From Caenorhabditis remanei (Eukaryota > Nematoda > Chromadorea > Rhabditida > Rhabditidae), in the NCBI RefSeq assembly GCF_010183535.1, contig NC_071331.1, positions 2,852,001 through 2,916,000 of the forward strand: a stretch of 64,000 nucleotides of DNA, written 5' to 3'. How positions within the stretch are numbered: the stretch's first letter is position 1; each line of letters begins with the position of its first letter. This document shows positions 46,911 to 56,689 of the stretch, in pieces. The position numbers were made by a program, and so were the translations under genes. The notes below the pieces were generated by a model, which saw only the letters and a list, made by a program, of their open reading frames with translations, had not been told where the DNA came from and did no database searches.

Positions 46911-49785
46911 CTTTTTTCTGAAGGTGTGAATTTATTGTACTGTTTCACAAATAATTCAAGATCAGCACGGAAAATCTAATTTCATGCTAGTAATGGCACA
47001 AATAATATGAACTTCGGATATTTTTTAAAGAAATATTTCGTTCTGTTTCTTCAAGTTATTAAGAAAATATGAATGCACTTAATCAGAAAGTTTCTCGAAA
47101 CAGAGAATTATCCCTGTTTCAGAAACATTTCTAAGTGCAATCAAGTTAGTTATAGTAATGTTTGAATTTCTGTCAGAATTTGACGATTTCAGAAATCAGA
47201 TTAAAATTAATTTCTATTTTAAAGTTTCAGTGGGACAGTTTCAAAAGGAACATAAGCAAGAGAAGATGACTGATCTGTGTTATAGACAGAAGTGATTGAA
47301 GACCATTTCGATTTTTTACTTTTTCAGAAACTTCACTTGTTCTTATTTATTTAAACTGGTTTCAATGGGCACATTGTTCTCAATCGGAGACGCACGGAAA
47401 TCTTTAGTCATCGTTTCGTTTTCCGTCTTCCATGAAATTCTTTCCACTACGCTTTTTCTTGGTTTTCTTGCACCGCTTGAACCAATTTATTTTCGTCTTC
47501 CGTAAAATTTGGAACCGTTCCATTTATCGATTTTGAAGGATTGTCTTCCATCACTGGTTAGATTTCTTTTTACCGCCTAGTCTTTTTGGCAGATGAATCC
47601 GATACCCCGCCCCTTCAGCAATTCTCTGAAATTTCCGAAAAGTTCGCCATTTTTGAATTTCGCCACTAGTTTTTGTATAGACTTTCTAGTTCGTTCTGCG
47701 GTTATCAGTGTAACCATCGTGATTGGTATCGGAAAAATATAATAGTATTAATTTTTCTAAATTTGGTGAATCAGAAAAATTGTACTGTTTAACGAATATT
47801 ATAATTTTAATGATATTGATTCACATTCAGTTCCACCTGATTTTTGAAAAATAATCCTTGAAAGTGTTTCTGAAATATGCGAATTAGCACTGTGGAGCTA
47901 ACAATGTTCATATCGAGAAGTTACGTTTGCAAAATCAATTTCGTAAAACAAAAAAGTGTCACTGTTTTTCTGGCATTTCTAATTGTAAGTGAGCATTTCT
48001 ATTCTAGTATGATCGGTATTAAAAAGTAGAGTTTTACTAGTCTTTTCCAGAAAACTATCTGTTTCGAAATTTCTAAAAAACTAGTGAGAATTGCTATCGA
48101 AACTCTCGTAGTCAGGTGATGATTTAGAAATACTCCAAAAAACTAAAGTTTCGTCTCTGAAGCATCCTAAACCAGACATTTGGAAACCGAGACACTTGAC
48201 AACCTCTTAAACCAGAGGTTTTACAACTAATCATGAAGAAAAATTACTGAAAATCAATGCTTCTTTTTTTTTTCCAAAAAAATTGTTTGAGTTTACTGCA
48301 AACACTTGCCCTTTTTCCGTTCCCATAAGAAATGCCTTCTGATGCGAAAATTCCAAAAAAGTGTAAATTTTGCTGGAGTAAATTCTTATAAATCAAACGC
48401 ATTCAAAGCTCTTATGTTTCTTTTTCACAGTTTCCGAATCACCAATCCAACGTGTTTTACAATCAGATTTGAGCTATAGGAACCGCCTTTTGTACTTTTT
48501 CTCAAAAAATTCATGGTTCTCAAAATTTTTTCCCGTTTCGGAAAACTCATTTTTATGTGCTTTTTGGAATGTCATTGATGAGTCTGATTGGGCCTTGTCA
48601 TTAAACGTGTACTTTTACATATTTCATTTTGAAAACCAATCTGTTTCAAAACTTCAAAAAATTCTGTCAATTTCCAAAAGTTTTCGATACGAGAATAGGA
48701 CATAACCAACAACAAAATGCAATCATTTTGCCGCGACGGTCAAGGAAAATTTAGAGGACTTGGAGACACATATCTATGCCGAAACAAAACATTCCAGTTT
48801 CGGAAACTTCTTACATTTCAGGTTCCAGTTCTTGTTTCAATCTGTAATCGTAGATATCACACCCGTTTTCAGCTGGCTAACAGAAACAATTTTAGAAAAT
48901 GGGTGTTTTCCAGAAACTTTCGAAACAGTTGGTATATGTATTACTTCGGAATCACCATGTTAGATGTTCCAGTTTCACTACGTTTTCAAATGGGGGTATC
49001 TTAGTAGCGATATTATCCAAAAAAAACTGAACGTTTTTTACTAGTTCTCATCAGAATCTTGTGCATTCTACATAGTTTATCGATGTTTATACGATCTAGT
49101 CTTGAAAATGGATAAAAACCCAACCATTGTTCCAGAAATTCTCAGAGATTTCGGAATACTCTATCACAGTTTCATTAATTTTGTAAATTGATTGACTGGT
49201 TGGGTCGGTATTGGTCTGGTAAAATACATTTCTGAAAAACTTTCTGAATTGTTTATTACAAGTTCATTAACTTTCAAAGTTGATTGACTATTTTTTTCTG
49301 AAATTTCCGAAAAATTTCGCATTTTTCGACTTTGCTGCTAGTTTTTGCATGGACTTATTGTTCGATTCTTCGTTTTAAATCGTCAAATTTGATTTTTTCT
49401 GAACATCACAGACGTGTAAACAAACAAAGTTAATAAGGTCTTGCCTTTTTTAATGCTGCTGAATCAGAAAAAAGTTATACGGTTTCACGAATAGTTCAAG
49501 TTCATCAGGGTTAACTTAATTCTAATTATCGCGGGTTTTGCGTTTTTGATCTAGCTTTTTATTGAGAATGATTGAGAATGAAGGCAAGGTCTCTAACTGT
49601 AAATTCCCGTTTTATTGGCTCGTTTTGGAGCCGATATTCTACTTTAGTTGGATTTAATCCGACTCTTCGATTGTTTTCAAGAAGTTATTTATTCTAAAAT
49701 TGATTTCTTGAAACAGAAGAGTGTTACTGTTTCATAAACATTTCAATATACATAATAGCGGATTGCGGTCAAGAAAGTGTTAATA
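46911..49785. promoter_or_regulatory. Host repeat DNA with 21U-type motifs, 46.9-49.8 kb
   Basis: Exact motifs: 46940-46947, 47114-47121 and 48641-48648 (plus), and the divergent pair 49709-49716 (minus) and 49727-49734 (plus). The region matches 21691-23100 and then 58960-61480. A LINE relic module lies at 49540-49650 (minus). No gene is seen. Confidence 0.55.
49709..49734. promoter_or_regulatory. Divergent pair of 21U-RNA upstream motifs
   Basis: TGAAACAG and CTGTTTCA are 10 bp apart. In the related modules at 11712 and 61396 only the minus-strand core is exact; the plus one reads CTGTTTTA. Confidence 0.55.
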
Positions 49786-49793
49786 GTACACAC

Positions 49794-50059
49794 CAGAGTT
49801 GAATTCCGACTTCCGACTACCGACTTCCGGATAAGGAATTTTACTTCCGATTTCCGTCATGGAATTCACGAAAAGTACATTTCGCAGAAATACATTGAAA
49901 AATTATCTAAAATAATAAAAAACGGGCATTTCTTCAGCCAAAAACTAATTTTCTACTGATTTTCGCGAGTTTTATGATTTTTCTCTTGGAGATTTGATGG
50001 TTTGAGAAAAAATCTAATTCCGACTTCCGGATAAGGAAAATGGCTTCCATGCAACTCTG
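49794..50059. mobile_element. CAGAGTTG MITE with CTTCCGA repeats, 8-bp target duplication
   Basis: Left end CAGAGTTGAATTCCGACTTC, right end CTTCCATGCAACTCTG. GTACACAC flanks it at 49786-49793 and 50060-50067. The left end has lost CATGGA relative to 12981, a change shared with 61481. Confidence 0.8.
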
Positions 50060-50067
50060 GTACACAC

Positions 50068-50510
50068 ACATTACAATGTCTGAAAGTGACTGAAAACATC
50101 AATTTCTCTGCGTCTCCTCTGATCTCTACACTATGTTTCAATAGTTTCTCTGAGTAGTAAAAAGTAGCGAAATAGTCATTGACGATGTTGAAATCCGACT
50201 GAACTGTCAGAATTTTACTGTTTCAGAATCTCTATTAAAATTGGTTTCTTTTTGAGTTGCTGATAAAACCACAGGAGGGTTTTGGAATATATTTCAGTCT
50301 GAAAGTAACCAAAAATGATGATTAACAACTTTTCAGTGTGTTTACTAAAAAAACGATTAAGAAAACCATTCAGTCTTGAAAAAAAAATTGAAGTGTTCTC
50401 CAAAATTACATTAATTCTTTCAGTTTTTCATATCTTGCTTTCTAATATCTTAGAGGCGCCGAACCACTATTCTTTAATAATTTTCTGAAATTGATATGTT
50501 AGAGACTGTC
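50068..50510. promoter_or_regulatory. Host DNA with a 21U-type motif, up to the BEL junction
   Basis: CTGTTTCA lies at 50218-50225. A further motif is cut by the retrotransposon: host reads GAGACTGTCTGTTTC and breaks at 50516/50517 where other copies continue AGAAAC. Confidence 0.55.
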
Positions 50511-51139
50511 TGTTTCTATACTCGAAATCTCGTATTTTTTATTGTTTTACTTGATTTGTATTATTCTTACATTGGTCCCCCACACATTTGCTCATTCCTT
50601 TTCTTCTCTAACGCCCCTTACACCCTCATCTCTATACACGCTATCTAGATATTACGACATCTGTTGCATTATTGTCCAAGCTATGTATACATAGCGCGGA
50701 CAGTAATGCAACAGAAGTAACACCTTTTTGTCGTGGACAGATGCTGGGTCTCCAGATCTGTCCACGCTATCTCACGCACAACACCCACATCATTCCCCAC
50801 ATTCACCTCTGTCTGTCCCTTATATTAAACTCCGCCCCCAACAGACAGAGCATCCCTTCTTCCCTTCCTTCATTTTATTGTTATAAGATTGTCGTCTTAA
50901 GACGATCTCTTCTGTTTTCTCTCCCTTTATTTTATTCTCCTTATTTTTTATGTTCTCCCTTGTTCTTTTATCCCCTTTTCTGTTACATCCTTTCTTTTGT
51001 TGTTAACTCTTTTTATTCGTTTATATAAAAGGTTTAATTACCCAAGTTTGAGGTTTCTACACAAACGCATTCTACCACACAACGACGCCAAGGATAACTC
51101 CTGAAGACGAGTACGCCTGAAGGATTATTTTTGATTTTA
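50511..51139 (+). repeat. 5' LTR and leader of a BEL/Pao retrotransposon
   Basis: Host homology stops at 50516/50517, and TG at 50511 is the likely LTR start. A TATA box TATATAAAA is at 51022-51030, so transcription should start near 51055. An exact 17-bp inverted repeat (CTGTTGCATTATTGTCC at 50661, its partner at 50698-50714, with one T/A-T/G style mismatch in the middle) surrounds AGCTATGTATACATAGC, itself a palindrome. The 3' border is set by the primer-binding site at 51140. With no second LTR for comparison, both borders are estimates. Confidence 0.65.
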
Positions 51140-51154
51140 TGGTGCATCGACCGA
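51140..51154 (+). promoter_or_regulatory. Primer-binding site, tRNA-Gly type
   Basis: TGGTGCATCGACCGA starts with TGG, the complement of the tRNA CCA end, and its next bases match the 3' acceptor stem of tRNA-Gly(GCC) as I recall it, with one difference. It would prime minus-strand DNA synthesis. The start codon follows 14 bp later. Confidence 0.6.
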
Positions 51155-51167
51155 ATTGAAGAGGAAG

Positions 51168-54110
51168 ATGCTGTCAGCTGCGAAATCCCAAGTAACGAAG
51201 ACGGCCACACTGGTGACGCATCTTGCGGATGAAGCAGAACGCTCAGTTGAGACATATAAAGCCCTCGAAAACAACGCTCTCAGAGATCACGCAAAGAACA
51301 TAACCAGCGAGGCAAAGAAGCTACAGAGGTCCATGGAGAGGCTCAAAAACTACATGGAAGCGCTGGAGAAGGGATTCAATGCGACGGTCGAAGACAGAGA
51401 GCCAACACAGGAGGAAGTGGATTGTCTTGACGCATATGCGGTAAAGTATGCCGATGCATACGAAAAAGCCGCAGAGGTACTTGACGACCTCAACATTGAG
51501 CTCGAAAGAGCCACGGAGAATTTGGAGGATTATCGATCCACTCGTTCATCACAAAGCGTTCATGAAGCAGAAGATAACCGAGAGGATCCATTGCATGAAG
51601 CAGAAGGAAACCAAGATGTTACGCTGCAGGAAGACGCCACATATGAAGTACGGAACGATAACACAACGCTCATCGAAATTCTGCAAGGATTTCAAATGGC
51701 AAATTCAGTCAAACAAACGGAGTTGAAAAAGTTCAAAGGAGATAGATGGGAGTTCGAAAGGTTCATGACCATCTTCGAGGAGGTCATAGGAAAAACAAAC
51801 ATGCGTGAGTTATTGAAACTCAACTATCTCTTGAACGCCCTGGAAGGAGAACCCAGGGAACATATCGAATCGTTTGAGCTGACAGACGCCAACTATCGAC
51901 CAGCACTTGCCGCCCTGAAGAAGAAGTACGGGGACAAGAAAAAGGCTGTTTCGGATTTACTATCAAGGCTTAAGAAGGAAGAAGCCAGGACCGAGTCTAT
52001 TAAGGACCAAAGGAGACTACTGGACAAAGTAACGGCCATAGCCAACCAGTTGCTGCTCACGGACGAGAAAATAGACAACACGCTCACACAAGAACTGATC
52101 ATTGAGAAGTTCACTTTCCAAATCCAGAAGGACGTATACGGATGTAAGCTGGATCGACCTGAAGAATGGACGATCCGTCAACTCCTCAAAGATTTGGACA
52201 ACATCATCACCAGGGATGAAGAACTCCTGGAATTGCTATCAAAACGGTCACAAGACAAGAGTGGAAAGGACGGGAAGGACAAGAAGCCGAACGCTCGCAA
52301 CGAGAAATCTTCCGCGGACAACAATCGATTCCAGGAGAAGAAGGCGAGGAAGTGCTTGATCTGTAACCGTGAGAACCACTACATGTCTCAATGCAGGACA
52401 ATGCCCAACCCAAGTGACCGTACGAAATTCTTGGAAAAAGAAGACAGATGTGGCCAATGTTTACGCAAGGGACACAAGACGTCCAGTTGCCCAGGCAAAG
52501 TCTGCAACAGATGCAACAAGCCGGGACACCACTTCGGTAACTGTCCAAACAGTGACTCAGCGTCAAATCAGAAAAAGACGGAGAAGAAGGACAAACAGAA
52601 GCCGACACAAGGACGAACGATGGCTGCTAGCATCAACACGGAGTGTAACCTTGAGTCACAAGATTCGAAAGAAGGGGACACTAAGACGGCAGCAGCAACG
52701 ACAAGTCCCAGCGGGGACAACACAACTTCTATTCCAACTATTCAAGCTGAAGCATACAATCCACACAATTCCAAATGGGAACGCATCTCACTGATGATCG
52801 ACACTGGAGCCGATCTCACATTCATTTCGGAGAAGATTGCGAACAACTGGAAACTCCCAATCATAAAGAAAGATAAGTTCTGCCTTACTACTTTTAAATC
52901 AGGAGAACCGAGTCCAGGAGAATACGCACTTACGAAAGTGAAATGCAGAGTACCAAATTCGAACAAGGAATTGGAGATCACACCCTACATATCAGATCAA
53001 TTGGTAGGAAGGATCAAGAAGAGGACGCTTCCGCCAGAGGACATGATGTACATCCTGAAGAACGACATCAGGATGAACAAGGACGCTTTCGAGACATCAG
53101 TCGTGCCAGACATGATCATCGGAGATGATTTCGTCACACTGATTCTCACAGGAAACATGGTACGTCTACCATCAGGAATGGCACTGCTGGATACAGTATT
53201 CGGGAATACAACTATTGGACGACCAAGAGATTCACAAATCGAGCTCAATCCAACGGAACACTACAGGTTCACCGCAATTGGAAACACAGCAATCGATGAA
53301 GCTCAAAGAGTCGAGGAGCAGCAGAAGAGAGACACCACCATGAAGAAGCCAGAAGAGTTCACAGGATCGCTTGTCAACGAGAAAGCAGAAATGGAGCGAG
53401 CGACTGTGGAACATTTCAAGAGGACTGTGGAAAAGAGAGATAAGTCATATTACGTTCGCTTGCACATGAAAGAGGATCGCGAGGAGTTACCTGATAACTA
53501 CTCAATCGCTGAGAAGAGACTCATTAGTGTAGGACGCCAATACTCGAAAGAAGTATTGAAAACGATCGACACAGTATTCAAAGACCAACTCGAGAAAGGA
53601 ATACTGGAAATCGTTAACGCACACGAACGAACGGGGAAAAGACTTGTACACTACAATCCGCACCAACCAGTCTTCACGCCAACGAAAACAACCACAAAAT
53701 GCAGAGTGGTTGTAGATGGCTCCGCACACTTCAAGAACAAACCATCCCTCAACGACCAGATACATCAAGGACCCACCATTCTTCCGGACTTGATGGGGAT
53801 GCTTTTACGTTTCCGCTCAGGAAAAACGGCTGTCACCTCGGACGTAGAGAAGGCTTTTTTGCAAGTCTATCTCCATGAGGATGACAGAGATGCTACAAGA
53901 CTGCTGTGGGTCAAAGACATCAACAAGGACTTCTCAGGAGACAACATCATGGTGCTCCGCTTCACTCGAGTCCTTTTCGGTCTAAACGTAAGCCCTTTCT
54001 TGTTAGCAGCAACGATTAACCATCACCTGGAGACAATCAACGACCAGGACATGGCCCGTGAGATGTCGAACAACCTGTATGTGGACAATCTTCTGATGAA
54101 GCTCCATTAA
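51168..54110 (+). CDS. BEL/Pao retrotransposon Gag-Pol, C-terminally truncated within the reverse transcriptase
   Basis: One frame of 980 codons from the ATG at 51168. In order: a coiled-coil-like N-terminal region; a Gag region of DUF1759 type (FKGDRWEFERFMTIFEEVI near 51735-51790); three CCHC zinc knuckles at 52353-52394, 52449-52490 and 52503-52544; an aspartic protease with the active-site motif MIDTGADLTFIS near 52794; and the Pao-type reverse transcriptase with CRVVVDGSA near 53700, SDVEKAFLQV near 53840 and LFGLNVSPF near 53975. The catalytic YVDN is present at about 54079-54090, and four or so residues later the frame runs into host DNA and stops. The rest of RT, RNase H, integrase and the 3' LTR are missing. 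No internal stop or frameshift, so the fragment is young. An upstream in-frame TTG at 51156 is not needed. It cannot retrotranspose by itself. Confidence 0.92.
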   Translation: MLSAAKSQVTKTATLVTHLADEAERSVETYKALENNALRDHAKNITSEAKKLQRSMERLKNYMEALEKGFNATVEDREPTQEEVDCLDAYAVKYADAYEKAAEVLDDLNIELERATENLEDYRSTRSSQSVHEAEDNREDPLHEAEGNQDVTLQEDATYEVRNDNTTLIEILQGFQMANSVKQTELKKFKGDRWEFERFMTIFEEVIGKTNMRELLKLNYLLNALEGEPREHIESFELTDANYRPALAALKKKYGDKKKAVSDLLSRLKKEEARTESIKDQRRLLDKVTAIANQLLLTDEKIDNTLTQELIIEKFTFQIQKDVYGCKLDRPEEWTIRQLLKDLDNIITRDEELLELLSKRSQDKSGKDGKDKKPNARNEKSSADNNRFQEKKARKCLICNRENHYMSQCRTMPNPSDRTKFLEKEDRCGQCLRKGHKTSSCPGKVCNRCNKPGHHFGNCPNSDSASNQKKTEKKDKQKPTQGRTMAASINTECNLESQDSKEGDTKTAAATTSPSGDNTTSIPTIQAEAYNPHNSKWERISLMIDTGADLTFISEKIANNWKLPIIKKDKFCLTTFKSGEPSPGEYALTKVKCRVPNSNKELEITPYISDQLVGRIKKRTLPPEDMMYILKNDIRMNKDAFETSVVPDMIIGDDFVTLILTGNMVRLPSGMALLDTVFGNTTIGRPRDSQIELNPTEHYRFTAIGNTAIDEAQRVEEQQKRDTTMKKPEEFTGSLVNEKAEMERATVEHFKRTVEKRDKSYYVRLHMKEDREELPDNYSIAEKRLISVGRQYSKEVLKTIDTVFKDQLEKGILEIVNAHERTGKRLVHYNPHQPVFTPTKTTTKCRVVVDGSAHFKNKPSLNDQIHQGPTILPDLMGMLLRFRSGKTAVTSDVEKAFLQVYLHEDDRDATRLLWVKDINKDFSGDNIMVLRFTRVLFGLNVSPFLLAATINHHLETINDQDMAREMSNNLYVDNLLMKLH

Positions 54111-55215
54111 AATATGTGATATTTATGAAGTTCTGGTGATGTTAACCATTTCAAATATATCTTCCAAAACTCACCTTTCCTGGTTAGTAATCCATTTTTT
54201 TAAATCAAAATATGATCTTACTGTTTCATTTACCTAATAATCAGATCACTTCACTCTCGCTTTAATTATGACTTTTTAGGAAATTGTCATTTTGTTTAGG
54301 CTCCGCCTCCGCACCGGTATCAAATTCAGGCTATATGTGTCGACTCCCATTTTTGGGGACGGAGTCTAAAAATCGAACAAATCAGTGAGAAAAATTGAAC
54401 TCTTTTTTATGTAATTTTCGTGATGTATTTTTTATACATACCTTTACATTAAACGTGTACTTTTACAGTTTTAATTTTGAAAACCAATCTGTTTCAAAAC
54501 TTCAAAAAATTCCGCAAATTTTCTAGTTTTCCAGTTTCGGAAACTACTTAGATTTCACATTCCAGCTCATTTATTCATTATGAATCCACTCGTCTTTCAG
54601 ATTTCTTATATTAAAAAAAGCGTATTTTCCAGAAACTTCCGAATAATTTGGTATATTTCTTTGGAATCGCCATGTTAGATATTACAGTTTCAATACGTTT
54701 TCAAATGAGGGGTTTTCCACAAGTGCATTATTCTGTCTCTCGAATTCTGAAAAACTTAAAACTTTTTACTGGTTCTCATCAGAGTAGTTATTTGTTTTAA
54801 ATCTTCCAAAATATTGTGTATTCTACTTCCGAGAGTTTATTTATGCTAGTACGGTCTAGTCTTGAAAATTAATGAAAAAAACCAACCATCGTTTCAAAAA
54901 TTTTCAGAAATTTCGCGAGGGATGTTTGAATGATGAAATTCTGAAAAACTTTTTGAATTGTTTATTATAAGTTCAGTTTCATAAACTTTTCAAATTGATT
55001 GACCAGTTGTTTCATCAATTAAATCCAACTTCACATTCGACTTTTAATCTACTATCGAAAACGTTTGGACTTTCACAAAATAGAAAAATATCATGAAGTC
55101 ATTTTGTCAGCGTAAAAATAAAGTCACATTTCTCTACATCTCCTTCTATTTCAATGATGTTTTTTGAATAAAAATCTCAAACGGTGTCCTGTTTTCTTTT
55201 CTCACATAGGTACTA
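54111..55215. promoter_or_regulatory. Host repeat DNA with two 21U-type motifs
   Basis: CTGTTTCA lies at 54221-54228 and 54489-54496 (plus). The region continues the host sequence broken at 50516, matching 13740-15200 and 25435 onwards. No gene is seen. Confidence 0.55.
54295..54370. mobile_element. Short MITE with TTTAGGCTCCGCC termini
   Basis: TTTAGGCTCCGCCTCC and GGACGGAGTCTAAA bound a core longer than that at 13950-14012 by about 13 bp (CCGGTATCAAATTCA), in the equivalent host position. Confidence 0.65.
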
Positions 55216-56689
55216 CCAGCAGAAAGTTCGCGGCTACGCCGCGATTTTCGCTGGATTCAGTTGGCTTGAAGGTTGTGAGTAGGAGTTGCTGGAAATAATT
55301 TTCTGAATCCAAATAAGTTTTTCAGATGAATGTAATGTTAATATGATTCACTCTCTTTCTCTTTCATTTTTGTTGAGGATGCTGCCGAAAAAAATTCTCT
55401 GACTTTTTTTCTAAACTTTAAGAAAACATCAAAAAACGATAAAAGTGTTTTCACTAAACCAAAGAACTCTTCGTGAATGTATAACCCTTTCACGTAAATT
55501 CCCGCCGAAATTCAAAAATTTCTTTAGAAGTTTCTAGAAAGTTCCAGAACATTTGAATTCCCGCCGAAATTCAAAAGTTTCTCTAGAAGTTTCTAGAAGG
55601 TTCTAGAATATTTGAATTCCCGCTGAAATTCAAAAGTTTCTCTAGAAGTTTCTAGAAGGTTCTAGAATATTTGAATTCCCGCTGAAATTCAAAAGTTTCT
55701 CTAGAAGTTTCTAGAAGGTTCTAGAATATTTGAATTCCCGCTGAAATTCAAAAGTTTCTCTAGAAGTTTCTAGAAGGTTCCAGAATATTTGAAATCCCGC
55801 CGAAATTCAAAATTTTGAATTGCCGCCGAATTTATTTCTTGAAGTTCCTGGAAGATTCTCAAATATTTGGATTCTAAAATCGGAAGTATTTCTGGAAGTT
55901 TCCGGAAGTTTCTAGAAAATTCTGGAAAAATCTTGAAACTTCCGGATCTTCTGGTATCTTCTGGAAGGTTCTGGAAAAGCCTAGAACTTTTTAAACGGTT
56001 CTATTAATTTCTGAAATTTTCTAGAACTCTCTGGAAGTTTCTAGAAGTTTTTGAAAGTTTCAAGAAGTTTCTGGAACATTCTGGAAACTTTTAAGAATTT
56101 CTGGATGTTGCGGCCAAACTGGCTCAAATTTTCGGAGTATTGTGTTAAGGTGCCTAGGGAGTCACAACCAAATTATGGGCCCCGTATTTTCAGTTTTAAC
56201 CTGCTTTTCCGATTTTTGGGTTACTGTAGCTACAGTACCCTTTCAGGGGTATGGCAGTGGAAATCCTGCAAAGTCTCTCGAGGAAAAGTACGGGACTACA
56301 GAGTTAAAAATTTATCAACGTACTCAATCTGTGGGGATCTGAACCTTCCAAGGTATTCAGATTCGACTGTTAATGTTCAAAACTCTGTAACTACCGTAAT
56401 CCTACAGTAACCGACCCATCTTTTTTTGGGTGCCATGCTGAGGGGTCAAGGTTGTTACCACCCCAGTCTGGTCTCCCCTCGTTCTGTTTGGAACCCTTTT
56501 TCATTTTTTGGGTTACGGTTGCTACAGTAATCCTACAGTAATCTGACACCCAGGGTCCAAAAAATTGAAGCGCTCGGAGGTACATGATTATACCCCCAAA
56601 CATCTTTTGGAACGGTTCAGAGAGAAAAAAGTTATTCAGGGAGAAGCGTCGGACGGACAGACAGAACTATTCCATTAGTAGGAAGAAGA
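55216..56689 (-). mobile_element. Non-autonomous Helitron, minus strand
   Basis: Read on the minus strand, the element begins TCTTCTTCCTACTAATGG at 56689 and ends at 55216 with CTGG, preceded by a perfect hairpin CGCGGCGTAGCCGCG (55229-55243) 9 bp from the end. It sits between A and T, as Helitrons do. The empty site is seen in the duplicate at about 15200 (CTCACATACTTACA, then ATTTTTT), which fixes both ends. There is no Rep/helicase frame, so it moves, if at all, by rolling-circle replication with help in trans. The 119-codon open frame at 56051 has no family features. Confidence 0.85.
55497..55855 (+). repeat. 59-bp tandem repeat with heat-shock-element arrays
   Basis: Six units start at 55501, 55560, 55619, 55678, 55737 and about 55796. 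Each holds CTCTAGAAGTTTCTAGAAGG and then TTCTAGAA, i.e. runs of alternating TTC and GAA 2 bp apart, the binding pattern of heat-shock factor. Further TTCNNGAA units continue to about 56090. Helitrons are known to spread HSF-1 sites in Caenorhabditis; binding here is inferred. Confidence 0.85.

Noticed and set aside
50672..51028. 118-codon open frame upstream of the BEL Gag
   Set aside because: It lies in the LTR and leader and is pyrimidine-rich, low-complexity sequence.
55497..55855. Satellite or centromeric repeat
   Set aside because: Only six units, confined within the Helitron borders.
56051..56410. 119-codon open frame in the Helitron
   Set aside because: No Rep, helicase or other family motif; length is plausible by chance.
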